From: Mauremys mutica
Lineage: Eukaryota; Chordata; Testudines; Geoemydidae
DNA: 64,000 bases
Direction of reading: 5' to 3'
Assembly (NCBI RefSeq): GCF_020497125.1
Contig: NC_059082.1
Coordinates: forward strand, 32,014,965 to 32,078,964
Every line of letters begins with the position of its first letter. The stretch's first letter is position 1. The notes below the pieces were generated by a model. That model did no database searches. It was not told the origin of the DNA and worked only from the letters and a program-made list of their open reading frames with translations. A program made the position numbers and the translations under genes. Shown one piece after another: positions 1-12,830 of this stretch.

Positions 1-1639
1 AAAGAGCAAAGGAGAATGACGGAAGATGAGAGGGAGATGAGCACTATATCCATCTAGGAGACAGGCCACACCTTTATTGACATGCCAATTTCACTGCTCA
101 GTAACAAACAGGGCAATTCATAGGCACATGAGGAGTTCAAGTGGGAGAGGTGAGAAACATATACACTCATGGAACACTTCAGAAGTACACAGGAGAATCC
201 CCGGGAGCCCTGGACTTGCTTGCCCCAGCTCTGGACTTTTGCTGTTGTCACACCCCTTTCATTTCTCTCTCTCTCTCTCTCTAACAGTTTCCAGAGTAGA
301 CACAAACCCGCATTTTCCTTCTTCTTCCCTCCCTCCCCCTTTTTTGTTCTTTGCTTTGAGCACCAACCCACTGGAAAAAGCATTGTACAGTGCCCCTGCT
401 GCGCCTACAAGTCTCCTTTTCGGTTCAATTAATGAGCCATAAATAACCCGATGAAGGTGTCAACAAAGAGTGTAATTTATCATTACTTGTCAGAGGGGTG
501 ATTCTTGTGAGGAGAATGCTCATTCACAGCCTGGTGGAACATGTTAAGATTTATTCCTTGCTTGGTACCGCCTCTCTCCCCCCCGCTCGCCAAAATTTAT
601 CTTGTGCTGGAACCCTCACAGGTGTGCTGCTTTGACAAATATGCTGTGAAGTCTGGTATTCATCACAAGCAGGTCTTTGTTGGGAAGGAGGCAGCAAGAA
701 ATAAATTTGTTTTAGAAAGAAGGTACTTGTGATTCAGTGTGCTCAGGGGTATAGGGAAAGGCAGACAGGCTCATTATTTTTAACCTCCCTGTGTCTGCAA
801 GAGGAGAAAATGAGGTAATGCAGTTGATGTGATATTACAGTCCCTGACTTCATTACTTACTGCATGGTTAAACAACCATCTAGGTAATTATTACTGATAC
901 ACTCTTACTTAGCCCCCATTTTATGCACCTATTCTCACAGTTACATCCAAAGGGTTGGGCCAAATGAAGGCTACTACTGATTTTTATAGGAGGGATTCTT
1001 CTCTTGGACAAATCTCTTAATATAAATTAAATTCCAGCTGCTTTACAGAACAAACAAAATCTTAGTTTTTCATGACAAGGGCTTGTCTCCCTCTGTTCTG
1101 TCTGAAGTAGCTCAAGTTGTGGGCTGAGACACTGTCATTTGTGTCACCGCTTTGCAAATGATTCACATTTGTATGAGACAAGTGTCATGATAAAAGATTC
1201 TAAATGTTAGTGTCACAAAACCCCCAGTCATATTTTTACTGTTGATATCACAATAGCCTTTAAATTGGAAGAGTAACACAGAAGACGACAAAATAATACC
1301 ATCTTCATCCCACAGGTTGCTAGAAATTGGCTTCAAACAAAAACTCGGGGTTCACAGCCATTCACCAGGTTGGCACTTTGTCACTGTGGCTGATATCCTG
1401 TGTTCCAGAATCTAAGCACTCTTATTTTAATAATAGTCTCTAGCCTTTATGGCTGCTGAGATAGTTTTCACTGAGTATATATTTTGAAAGTTAACACGAT
1501 AATGTCATTCTGAGTCTGCAAAGAGCCTTAAACAATAGCACCAGTCATCTTAATGGAGAGCAGACAAAGTGTAAATACAATCTTGTTCTCTGCAGCTCAA
1601 AGCACACAAGGATGGAGAGTGATATCACAATGATCTGCA
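1..1639. other. No gene recognised
   Basis: I see no coding region, RNA gene or clear repeat here. There is a short CT-dinucleotide run near 264-284 and a pyrimidine-rich stretch to about 345. The open frames in the first 450 bases run through this CT-rich DNA and have no recognisable domain. Confidence 0.5.
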
Positions 1640-3748
1640 CAGTCTTCTGTGATTGGTGTCTCAAGTGGCCAGGGCTTGGGAGACTTCCATTGCTTCCCCC
1701 ATCCAAACTCAACCTCTTCCAAGACTAAGGTAAATAGAAAGGAGCATAAACACTGCAAAATTAAGAGTAAAAATGTAGTAAGAAAAGCCAAAAAGGAGTT
1801 TGAAGAATGGCTAGCCAAAAACTCTAAAGGTAATAACAAAATGTTTTTTAAGTACATCAGACGCAGGAAGCCTGCTAAACAACCAGTGGGGCCCCTGGAT
1901 GATTGAGATACAAAAGGAGCGCTTAAAGACGATATAGTCATTGCGGAGAAACTAAATGGATTCTTTGCTTCAGTCTTCACAGCTGAGGATGTTAGGGAGA
2001 TTCCCAAACCTGAGCCAGCTTTTGTAGGTGACAAATCTGAGGAACTGTCACAGACTGAAGTGTCACTAGAGGAGGTTTTGGAATTAATTGATAAACTTAA
2101 CATTAACAAGTCACCTGGACCAGATGGCATTCACCCAAGAGTTCTGAAAGAACTCAAATGTGAAGTTGCGGAATTATTAACTCTGGTTTGTAACCTGTCC
2201 TTTAAATTGGCTTCTGTACCCAATGACTGGAAGATAGCTAATGTAACGCCAATATTTAAAAAGGGCTCTAGAGATGATCCCGGCAATTACAGACCGGTAA
2301 GTCTAACGTCAGTACTGGGCAAATTAGTTGAAACAACAGTAAAGGATAAAATTGTCAGACACATAGAACATAAATTGTTGGGCAAAAGTCAACATGGTTT
2401 CTGTAAAGGGAATTCATGTCTTACTAATCTATTAGAGTTCTTTGAAGGGGTCAACAAACATGTGGACAAGGGGTATCCAGTGGACATAGTGTACTTAGAT
2501 TTCCAGAAAGCCTTTGACAAGGTCCCTCACCAAAGGCTCTTACGTAAATTAAGTTGTCATGGGATAAAAAGGAAGGTCCTTTCATGGACTGAGAACTGGT
2601 TAAAAGATGGAACAAAGGGTAGGAATAAATGGTAAATTCTCAGAATGGAGAGGTGCAACTAACTAGTGGTGTTCCCCAAGGGTCAGTCCTAGGACCAATC
2701 CTATTCAACTTATTCATAAATGATCTGGAGAAAGTGAGGTGGCAAAGTTTGCAGATGATACTAAACTGCTCAAGATAGTTAAGACCAAAGCAGACTGTGA
2801 AGAACTTCAAAAAGATCTCACAAAACTAAGTGATTGGGCAACAAAATGGCAAATGACATTTAATGTGGATAAATGTAAAGTAATGCACATTGGAAAAAAT
2901 AACCCCAACTATACATACAATATGATGGGGGCTAATTTAGCTACAACAAATCGGGAAAAAGATCTTGGAGTCATCGTGGATAGTTCTCTGAAGACGTCCA
3001 TGCAGTGTGCAGAGGCAGTCAAAAAAGCAAACAGGATGTTAGGAATCATTAAAAAGGAGATAGAGGATAAGACGGAGAATATATTATTGGCCTTATATAA
3101 ATCGATGGTACGCCCACATATTGAATACTGCATACAGATGTGGTCTCCTCATCTCAAAAAAGATATACTGGCACTAAAAAAGTTTCAGAGAAAGGAAACT
3201 AAAATGATTAGGGGTTTGGAACGGGTCCCATATGAGGAGAGACTAAAGAGGCTAGGACTTTTCAGCTTGGAAAAGGGGAGACTAAGGGGGGGATATGATA
3301 GAGGAATATAAAACCATGAGTGACGTGGAGAAAGTAGATAAGACAAAGTTATTTACTTATTCCCATAATACAAGAACTAGGGGCCACCAAATGAAATTAA
3401 TGGTCAGCAGGTTTAAAACAAATAAAAGGAAGTTCTTCTTCACACAGCACACAATCAACTTGTGGAACTCCTTGCCTGAGGAGGTTGTGAAGGCTAGGAC
3501 TATAATACCATTTAAAAGGGAACTGGATAAATTCATAGCGGTTAGGTCCATTAATGGCTATTAGTCAGGATGGGTAAGGAATGGTGTCCCTAGCCTCTGT
3601 TTGTCAGAGGGTGGAGATGGATGGCAGGAGAGAGATCACTTGATCATTACCTGTTAGGTTCACTCCCTCTGGGGCACCTGGCATTGGCTGCTGTTGGTAG
3701 ATGGACCTTTGGTCTGACCCAGTATGGCCGTTCTTATGTTCTTATAAT
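1640..3748 (+). mobile_element. CR1-superfamily LINE, 5'-truncated
   Basis: Non-LTR retrotransposon copy carrying the C-terminal part of ORF2 and a 3' UTR. It lacks ORF1 and the endonuclease, as expected from incomplete target-primed reverse transcription. The 3' UTR (about 3564-3748) ends in a direct repeat of GTTCTTAT, the short-tandem tail typical of CR1. The 5' boundary is soft: recognisable protein similarity starts near 1730. A related copy in the opposite orientation lies at 32573-34097 and shares the 3' UTR and tail, which supports the 3' boundary. Confidence 0.85.
1727..3563 (+). pseudogene. Broken CR1 ORF2 reverse transcriptase
   Basis: The reading frame encodes the linker and reverse transcriptase of a CR1-type ORF2. 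Visible blocks in order are KSPGPDG (about 2110), NVTPIFKKGSRDDPGNYRPVS (about 2240-2310), YLDFQKAFDKVPH (about 2495) with the first catalytic Asp, [11 protein letters not shown] (about 2665), FADDTK (about 2748) with the catalytic Asp pair, and the C-terminal region to a stop at 3562-3564. It is broken by an in-frame stop at 1904-1906, a frame change near 2636-2660, another near 2730-2738 and another near 3290. It cannot give a functional protein. The catalytic motifs are still legible, so decay is moderate. Confidence 0.85.
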
Positions 3749-5221
3749 TCATATTAGGCCACTGCAATTATCTTTGGACTCTTAAGGTAACACCATAAAA
3801 TAATTAATCGAATAAAAGTTAGTTTTCATAAGCTAAACCATGCATACCATAAAACCCAGTCAGGGGGTCAAATTCTGCTTTTAGTTACACTGGTGTAAAA
3901 ATGTGAAATGATTCCATTGCCAATAGTAGAATGACTCCAGAATTTCACCAGTGCAGTTGAGATTAAACCATGGTCCATTATCAATTCATATTTCCCCAAA
4001 TAATAGGAAAATTATAACAGTATTTTAGAGAAAGGCCTGAACCAAAACCACACATCCAAACACCTGTAGATCTTTGTGTCAGTAAATGGGAGGGGAAGCC
4101 CATCCTTGACTTGGATTTGAATTTTGCGACTGGGTCTTCTGGCTATAAAGGACTGAACCAATAGCGAAGATTCAATACTTCCAAACACTATGAGGTTTGA
4201 AATTCAGATCTGGATCCAAATTTTAAGGCTTGGGCCAAGTTCTATTCATATAAGGACTGGCACAACGCTGCTGGTTTTAAAGTAAGTTGGAGACCAATTA
4301 CTAGCAAATGGGCCAATCAAGTTCAGCTGAAATGCACTGATAGTTTCATGCGTATGATGCAAAAACCAAAGCAAAACTCTGATTCCTAGAACATTACAAC
4401 AAAGGACTTGACTCTGACATGAAAGGATCATATGGTAAAAAAGGACAAAGATTTTTCTATCTATTCATTGCTTCAAAGATCTATTTTGAGCCACATGAGT
4501 TTTTGCTAAGGAGAGAGAAATCTATTAAGACATGCTCAACAGTATTCAGATTCCATGATGTTCTCCTATCAACATAGCTAAATATTTGATCTCTAGGGAC
4601 TACATTGTTAAGGATGGAACAAAGAGGGTTAAATTCAGTTTTACTGAATAAATTACATTACTAGTTGTTAAAACGGAAAGGTAAGTAAATTAAAAATTAT
4701 GGAATTTCTATGTGCACAGAATGCTGTCACTTCACAACTGGTGAACTGGGTGATTATTCTGCTAGGATTGTCTTACAGCAGTAAGACATAAGAAAGCTCT
4801 GACAAGATCAGCACAGCTCCTACTAACGTGGACAGATGTAAGCGGTTTTGGTTCTCCTGGGGGGGAACCCTCGTGCCAGTCTCCAGCGTGCATGGTGACT
4901 AAATGCTCCATGAGTTGGCAGACACAGAAATAGATGATGTTGAGCAGTATTACTCAAGGTTTTCAGGTTGGTGACCTTTTCTTTGAAGTCAAAAATTTTC
5001 ACGACCCCCTTAAGTTCCTTTAAACTCAATGTAAGTTCATCTCTCAAGGCTCAGTGTAATAATGGTGAGAATCTGAAATTTTTAACTGTAACTTGAAGCT
5101 TTTGAAAGGGGGGTCAGAGTGAAACCTGTAGACTGAAATCCTCTATCCACAGAACAGGTATAGTTTCAGTAATGAACATCTGCTCTCTCAAGTTATGAGA
5201 ATACACCAGTTTCCATGAACA
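3749..5221. other. No gene recognised; one foldback repeat remnant
   Basis: Apart from the foldback remnant at 3866-3966, I see no gene. The stretch around 4030-4240 resembles the diffuse old repeat seen again near 58140-58305 (both have an 'AACCAAA'-rich start and a 'GGCTTG' end), but the match is too weak to call. Confidence 0.4.
3866..3966. repeat. Short foldback repeat remnant
   Basis: An imperfect palindrome. The left half holds TTACACTGGTGTAAA and the right half TTTCACCAGTGCAGTT, which pair with mismatches around the centre. This resembles small foldback repeats common in reptile genomes. A better preserved relative is at 23260-23349. Confidence 0.4.
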
Positions 5222-5607
5222 TTGGTCTCTTCTGAAACTACCAGGGCAGGGTTCCTATTGTGGTGGGGTTTTGTCATGTGGGTATATCGCTGGTGAGTCT
5301 TGCCCACATGCTCAGGGTTTAGCTGATCGCCACATTTGGGGTTGGGAAGGAATTTTCCTCCAGGGCAGATTGGCAGAAGCCCTAGGGGGTTTTCACCTTC
5401 CTCTGCAGCATGAGGCACGGGTCACTTGCTGGAAGGTTCTCTGCACCTTGAAGTCTTTAAACCCTGATTTGAGGACTTCAATGGCTCAGACACAGGTTTG
5501 ATACAGGAGTGGGTGGGTGAGATTCTGTGGCCTGCATTGTGCAAGAGGTCAGACTAGATGATCATAATGGTCCCTTCTGACCTTGGAGTCTGTGATTCTA
5601 TGATTTG
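5222..5607 (+). repeat. CR1-like LINE 3' end (old, high-copy type)
   Basis: No reading frame survives. The 3' part contains GACTAGATGATCATAATGG followed by TCTGACCTTGGAGTCTG and ends in TGATTCTATGATT, a short octamer-type tail like that of CR1 elements. The same tail phrase recurs at 20925-20966. I recall this as a common turtle repeat, but the family assignment is from memory and tail structure only. Confidence 0.5.
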
Positions 5608-7689
5608 CTAAAAAAGAAGACTAAAAAATTGAGATGTATAAGTATAAGATAAGTATAAGAAGGGTATGAAATTCATTTGCATGTGTTTCAAGAAGTTGAC
5701 AGAATGGAACGGAATGAATGGAAAAGGTGTGTGGTGAGTGGGCAAGTGAGATTTTCTTCGCTTTGGATTGTAACAGTTTCAAAGCCTCACAAATCCCTGA
5801 TTTGCCTGTTGTGACCCCTGTGAGGGCTGCAACCCACTCATTGAGAAACACCGAAACAGAGGATGCAAAAGTTAGAGCTGTTACTGGGCAGAAATAGTAT
5901 TTGCAGTCTAATCTTTAGAAAGACAGTCTACTTTTGTGAGTCGTTAGCTAGTATCCCTTTATAGCCATGAATTTCTTTGGTATACATTTTTTTAAAACCC
6001 AGTTTACACCTATATGAATGGTGCTCTCCTAAGAAAAGCAAGGACTACTTATCCAATAGCATGCAGAGAGGAAGAGGGGCTCTTGGCATATATAAAACAA
6101 TGAGTTCTAAGGCTCAGCTCTCAAAAATATCCATATGCTGCATATCTAAGAACCCATCCATCCCTGGAATAAAGGGACATCAGATGCACACCTCTCCTTA
6201 CACACCAAATCAAAATCAGCAGATCTATCAACCTTGAAAATGTCCCTATAAGAAGATATAAGGTTAGGACTAGGACTAGATTAACCCACTCATAACTACA
6301 GGCTCTAAAATGAGCTCTTGCACTCTCTACCCCTCATAAGTCTTTATAGTCCTCTTTATTTATTTATCTAGTTTACAAAAACACACACGAAGAACCTCTC
6401 CTCATCAAAATTGTTGCTTTGCCCTAGACACCACAGACCTAATATTTAGTACGGTCTGAATAAGGACTTGTGTCTTTTAGGTCATTTACAGCTGAGCTGA
6501 TGCCAGTGCAATGGTTTTCAGATAAAGTAAGAACAAGCACGCTCTGCGTGCTTCATGCAGACTATAAAAACACATACACAAAGAAAGTCACAGACAGCTT
6601 ATGGTTTTACACTTTCAGGCAATGTTCATGTCACTTTTCTTCTGAAGTTAAGGAAGGCACATTTGAAACTTGCAACTGACAGCCTCCCTGCTAAAGAAAT
6701 ACCTAATTAGCATAACAGCAACACACTAAACACATTAACTGCTGTAGGTCATAATGGCCTCTCGTTGGCACAGATCCAATCAAAGATTTTTGTTTTGCTT
6801 TGTTCTAAAAGGCTGCATTGATCTGTTATAACAAGTCTCCGCTTGTTAACTAGCATCCTACAGGCAGCTACTGCAAAAGCTGCTCCATGCTGAAAATACC
6901 TTTCCTAACAGACGTCTACAATGTTTGGATGCAGCCTGTGAAACTTACATAATGGTGCCATTTAAGGATCAGCTAGTGGAGAAAGTTTCTAGAGAGAGAT
7001 TGATCTGCTGTTACATAGCCAAGAGCTTGCCCTCTTCCAGTGGTTCGGTGAAGAAAAAGAACTCAGTGAGAGGGGAAAAGTGAGTGGACATAGACAGAGA
7101 ATCTATGTAGTTAGCAGCAGTTTGTTATAACTGAATGAGGAATACTGGTATCTTGAATGATACAGAAACAAAATCATTTTATTTCTATATGGTAGTACAG
7201 CAAGTGAGAAAGGTAAGCAGATCATTCCCTGGATGTACAGAAATCCCATTAATACTAATGGCAACTACATACACATACACACACTGCGACAACAAAGAGC
7301 AGTAAATAACCCCACAAGAATTTCATTTTTCACAAATATTCCACTACAGGAACCTGATCCACTACAATAGAAGCAATTAATTATAAGTATTCTTTTATAC
7401 CATCATTAACATAAGAATAAATCTTATTGAACATATATAGTTCATGTTAAAGGGATTATGTAAGATCTATATAGTATAAGAGTGATATTTACCATAGCTA
7501 GTAACACTGTTGTGTCCATCTAGTAATAAGGTTAACGATAAAGTCAACATACTCACTATATTTTAATATAACTTTAGTTGCAGTAATTATTTGATGGTTT
7601 CATATTATTGTTCATAGAGTTTCTAAGTATATCATGCTCAGTCCCTTCCATTGCATGTGAAATTCTGGCTAAACTGCTTCTTCTTCAAC
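5608..7689. other. No gene recognised
   Basis: AT-rich DNA with no coding, RNA or clear mobile-element signature. A CA-rich patch lies near 7270-7290. Short open frames here show no domain or codon pattern that I would trust. Confidence 0.45.
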
Positions 7690-7703
7690 GCTTAGCCAAA
7701 TAG

Positions 7704-9143
7704 TCAGCCATAGCGATCATTCACCATTTGGTCCAGTCCTGTGTGGCTGCAATGGCTTAATGGCTCAACATCGGAACAGGCTTGATGAACCCATGTAATA
7801 GAGGGTCTGCCTCTTGGCCACCTCCACCTCTCGGTTGGTGGAATTTTATCCCAGATGTTACAAGCTACCCGGAGAACAATGTTCACTGGAATGCCTTGTG
7901 GCATTCTCACGACATGTCTGAAAAGCATGATGCCTTCTGCAGACAATAGCCCCAGTAGTCTGCAGACGGGAGTGACTGTAAATATCTGGATTACAATTAA
8001 GTCATTCCACTGTATGCCCAATATACGATGCTGGCATTTTGTGTGGAAAGCCTCCAGCTTTGCCAAGTTTAAGTGACATAATGTCCCCGTTTCACAACTG
8101 TACAACAGAACAGAGAGGATACACCTCGAATAGATCCTGAAATTGGTTATCATGCTGAGATTATGTTAATTCCATATTCGCTGAAAACAAACCATGGCAG
8201 ATGCTGCAATACCAGTCTGATGGAGACCCTCTGTGTGAGAGCTGGAGAAACTGGTGAGTATAGAACCCAAATAGCAAAAGCTGGAAACTGCTTCGACAGT
8301 TTCATTATTCAAAGAGATTGGAGTCACAGGTGGACTTGGTACTATGTTTTGCAGCTTTTTCTTTGACCACGAAACATGGAGGCCAACCTTAGCCAACTTC
8401 TCCTCCATTTTCTGGAGTGCCTCATGAAACTTGTTGGGGCTCAATACTAGAATAACAATGTCATCAGCATAATCAAGGTCTGAGAGTGAGAGAGAACTGA
8501 TCTTAATGCCAATGGATCTGACGGAATGCTGCATTATGAAATCCATTGCCTGACAAAAGAGTGCAGGGGCCAAGACACAGTCTAACACTAAATACAGATT
8601 TAAAAGGTGCTGACATCCAAGTCCCCAGATATACATGGACAGTGGTTCCATTATGCAGCTCGCTAATCAAGTCCACCTGAGTGGCTGGAAAACCTACGCC
8701 CTGTAAGTTCTATAGCGCAACTCAAACAACTGAATCAAATGCAGCCTTGAGATCGACATACATCGTGTGCAGAGGCATCTTGAACTCATGGTGTATCTCC
8801 GACAACAAATGGAGGGCCAAAATGGCGTCTAATGTGAACCTGTAAAGCCTGACTGTTGGGGGCAACATTTCTAATGTAAAAGGGACTCCAAATGTGCTAG
8901 ACACAGAACATGCACAAACACTTTCCCTGGCATGGACAACAAGCTCTTACATTCACTGTACGGTCCCTTATAAAGTGAGATCAGAATACCGTCCTTCAAG
9001 GCAACTGGCAAGGTTCCAGTTCTCCATACCAGACAAAAGATGGCCAGAAGTGATTCCACTACAGGGTCAACAGCACATTTTAGCAGTTCTGGGGGGATGT
9101 CATCAGTGCTGACCGTGCATTCATTTTTCAGTTTGCACTTCAT
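7704..9143 (-). pseudogene. Broken LINE reverse transcriptase
   Basis: The minus strand, read in several frames, gives the reverse transcriptase region: DDIPPELLKCAVDPVVES (about 9045-9100), YVDLKAAFDSV (about 8725-8755) with the first catalytic Asp, YADDIVIL (about 8445-8470) with the catalytic Asp pair, then VSSFCYLGSI and the C-terminal part with LLYSCETGTLCH, FHTKCQHRILGI and a GRPSITW-type tail. The GVPQGS-type block is not readable and is probably lost or mutated. Breaks lie near 8160, 8680 and 8880. It is not functional. Confidence 0.7.
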
Positions 9144-10039
9144 CCAACATTAGTGCATCCATACAATGGATTTGAAACCACAGTGGCTGCCAAATCATCT
9201 AGCTCTGAAGAAGCAGCAGCTGAAGGGTGGTTCTACCCAGAGTGAGAGGATGTTGTCATTCAATTTACATGGACAGCCGTGGCCGTCATTCTGGATGCCA
9301 TTCGTAATGACTATCTCTTGCCTGCTGAAGTTGTAGATCACATGGAATGCCAGTTTTAAGTCTCCCCGACTAAGCCAAATTCATCATCATCCACCATTTG
9401 GTTATAATATGCCTCAGGATTTCGAGTGCCAGGGTGTTGAACTTTTGTTTCAGCTGATTATGAGAGCACTTATCACCTTGCTGGCAGGCTGTGGCCTTCA
9501 ATTTAATGGTCTGGAAGGCCTCCTCTGCTAGCCATGGTTGGCGTGCTGGGTGCCAATAGCCGATCATCTGCTCAGCAGATTGGTGAAGAGAGACTAGGCA
9601 ACCTCATCATCAACTGGCAGGTCAGCTAGAGCCAAGAATCTATAGCTGACGTTGATATAAAACCTGCTGGCTAAACCCGGCACACAGAGAAGTGCATCAG
9701 TGTCAAACTTCTTCGTCATCGCAGAGGGCTTACTTATTCGTCAGAGTGTCAACGCCACCCCTAGGTGGTGATCTTTGTTCGTGGCACATTGTGCACCACA
9801 GTTTATAGGAGATGAAGAAACACCTGTCACATGTGATGATATGGTCCAACTCCTTTGGAGTGACACCGTCATGAGAGATCCATGACATCCGGTGTATGAG
9901 TTACCGCTTGAACCATGACCTGAGAATGGAAAGATTCTGAGATGGGAAGAATGTGAGCAACCAGCAAGAATTTTCGTTGGATATACCTGAATGTAACGGC
10001 CAATAAGCTGTTCAAGCCCAATTCACAGGGAGCCAGTAA

Positions 10040-10480
10040 CTACATTTAGGTCACCCAGGAGCACGAGATCATCATGTGGAGGGGCGATGCTTACTAGAGA
10101 TTCCAATTGATCGTAGAAATGATCTTTGACTGGATCAACAAATTCCTCTGCTGGCACATAGGCTACTATGACAGTGAGGTGACCAAGCCGATGTTTAAGA
10201 TGTGCAATAAGTAATCAAGAAGACACGGGCATCCAGATTGTCAAGGAGGACTTGGCCCCGCCTCACAATAATAACACTACCCTATGTAAGTTGTTTGGGC
10301 CACTGGAATACAGAAGTAATGAATCTTCCACCTCATGGCATCAGTGATCTTCCACCTCATGGAGTCAGTCTTGCAACTGATATGCCAAGATAGTCCATCT
10401 CGCATGAGACAGCAACCTGATGACAATACCTGTGAAGAGTTGCAACATTCCAAGTTGCAATGTTGATGGATTGGTGGAGA
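10040..10480 (-). pseudogene. Broken APE-type endonuclease of the same LINE
   Basis: Minus-strand frames show INIATWNVATL followed by DYLGIS, the opening of an apurinic-endonuclease-like domain, and further on HLTVIVAYVPAEEFVDPV and LLGDLNVVTG. These match the start and the Asp/Asn catalytic block of LINE endonucleases. Frameshifts lie between them, around 10200-10350. A near-duplicate of about 24 bases (CTTCCACCTCATGG...) at 10325-10365 is a small tandem duplication inside the domain. Confidence 0.6.
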
Positions 10481-10810
10481 TCCCAGCTACGACTGTATAC
10501 ACTGTCATGGTTTACTGCAGACATGCCTGCAGACATCAGAGGACACATGGTGCCAGGGGGGCTTTTGCACAAGCCTATCACATTTGTGCCAAGGAAAGAC
10601 GGCAACAGCAGGGCATCTACAGCTAAGAGTAGAGCAGGTGATTTAATCCTGGTGCTGAGTGTTAAGTTATTCGTGTTGATCAAAAGCAAGAGCGAACGAT
10701 TGTCCCAAAGAATACCTCCGCCCACTGGGATGAGATGGAGGCGCAGTATCACAAACCTTTTCCTGGCCCACCCCATTGTGTCTTTCTCAGCTACTTCCTT
10801 CACCTCAGGT

Positions 10811-11694
10811 AGCTAGGTGCAGCTGCTGTACTGTATCTTTGCCTCCTGTGTTAGCCATCTTTTACAGAGTTCTCTTTGGACCTGTCCACCTCGCATAATG
10901 ACCAAGACAATATTTTGGACCAGCCTTCATGCTGATGGCATAGCTCCAATAAGCAATCCCCTACTTCGGATGTTACACCCCTCCACCACGATGGGGTACA
11001 GGTCAGGGGGGCTAATCTTCTGCACACATTAAATATTATGAGTCAGGCTCATTTGTGCCAGAGCTCTGGTTGGCACGGAGTAGTGCATATCAGAGAGCTG
11101 GTTCCATCCACCTGACTCTGGGTTGAGCCTAGCCCTGGCAATACTTATAGATAGTTCCATGCTGTGGAAGATGTAGGGCAGATGGCACAGGACTTGGCAA
11201 TGACAGTTACTGGAGCAGAGAGTTCCACTCCAATAAAGGAGCTACAGCACATTTTTTTGCTCCACATGAGCAGCACAAAGGGGCTATCACTCAACAGGGG
11301 TCTGTCTCTCTCTCTCTACACACACACCCCATGCATGTATTTATAGCATCACATGTATACAGTGCATACACTTCATATCTCATCAGTGTTCTAAGGGGTA
11401 AAATCTTGTACAGCTAGGACCTTTTCCCTCAAAACATGGTATCTCTCGTCTCAAGAAGAGTTAATGGGAGTGCATGCTTAACAGACCCAGGGCTCAGTTA
11501 TCAAAGTGCTTTGCCCAGCTGTGGAACTGGGAGGTAAAAGTAGTTCTAAAACACTTCTTTTACCTCTCCTGTTCCTGGATCTGGCTGGAGACCAAATTAA
11601 CCCTGGATAGAAGTCAGAGCCGCCAAAGGACTGCTCTAACATAAGTCTCCATGGAGGACTGCTGAAGTACAATGTACTCCCTATCCTCTACTCC
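10811..11694. other. No gene recognised
   Basis: This may include the 5' end of the neighbouring minus-strand LINE, but I could not read any protein from it. There is a short CT/CA patch at about 11302-11330. Confidence 0.4.
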
Positions 11695-12830
11695 CAGAAT
11701 CATAGAAAGGCAGGGCTGGAAGGGGCCTCAAGAGGTCATCTATGCCATCTCCCCAAACTTGAGACAGGAGCAAGCAAACCTAGGTCATCCCTGACAGGTG
11801 TCTGTCTAATCTGTTCTTAAAAACCTTCACTGATGGGGATTTCACCACCACCGCCCTCCCCCCTAATCTAATCTAAATCTCTGTTACTGCAGATTAAGCT
11901 GATTACTTCGTGTTCTTATTTCAGTAGACATGGAGTAAAATTGATCATTGTCCTCTTTATAACAGCCCTTAACATATTTTAAGACTTACTGAGCTCTGCC
12001 TGCAGTCTTCTTTTCCCTCAAGACTAAACATACCCAATTTCTATAACCTTTCCTCAAAGGTCAGGTTTTCTAAACCTTTTATCATTTCTGTTGCTCTCTT
12101 CTGGATTCTCTCCAACTTTTCCACATCTTTCCTTAAGTGTGGTGCCCAGAACTGGACACAATACTCCATCTGAGGCCTCACCAGTGCTAAGTAGAGCAGA
12201 ACATTTACCTTCTGTGTTTTACATACAACATTCCTGTTAATACACTCCAGAATTCTAATTAGTCTTTTTGACTTCTGCATAACATTGTTGGCTCATATTC
12301 AATTTGTGATCCACTATAGCCCAAAATCCTTTTCTGCAGTTAACCTAGCCAGTTATTCCCAGTTTCATACTTATGCATTTGAGTTTTCCTTCCTAAACGT
12401 GGTACTTTGTAGTTGTCTTTATTGAATTTCATCTTCTTGATTTCAGACCAATTCTGCAATTTGTCAAGGTCATTTTGAATTTTAATGCTGTTCTCCAAAG
12501 CACTTGTGATCCCTCCCAGTTTGGTGTCATCTGCAAATTTCCACTCCATTGTCCAAGTCATTAATAATTATGTTGAATAGCACTGAACTTAAAAGAGAAC
12601 CCTGGGGGTTCTCACTAGGTATATTCTTCCAGTTTGACCCATTGATATATGTTCTTTGTGTGTGGTCTTTCAACCAGTTATGCAACCCCTGCATAATAAT
12701 TTCATCTAGACCACATATCCCAAGTTTGCTTCTGAGAATATCACATAGGACTGTGTCAGTAGCGTACTAATATCAAGCTATATCACATCACTACCTCCCC
12801 TCTATCCACTAAACCAGTAACACTCTCAAA
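11695..12830 (-). mobile_element. Old CR1 LINE 3' part
   Basis: Reverse-strand CR1 copy. The 3' end at about 11695 reads (on +) AGAATCATAGAAAGGCAGGG, the usual CR1 tail followed by the 3' UTR. ORF2 residues are recognisable in broken frames: [10 protein letters not shown] (about 12515-12550), [20 protein letters not shown] (about 12105-12165), IKGLENLTFEERL (about 12041-12080). It is clearly more diverged than the copy at 23739-24690 and is 5'-truncated near 12830. Confidence 0.75.

Larger units (their letters stand above)
7690..10810 (-). mobile_element. Decayed LINE of a non-CR1 clade
   Basis: On the minus strand, pieces of a long non-LTR retrotransposon occur in the expected order from high to low coordinate: an APE-type endonuclease start (NIATWNVATL near 10445-10475), endonuclease core (VIVAYVPAE and LLGDLN, about 10045-10180), reverse transcriptase and C-terminal domain down to about 7704. 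Many frameshifts and stops separate them. The reverse transcriptase motifs differ from the CR1 copies in this window, so this is another clade (RTE-, L2- or Rex-like; I cannot decide by eye). Both ends are approximate. Confidence 0.7.
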
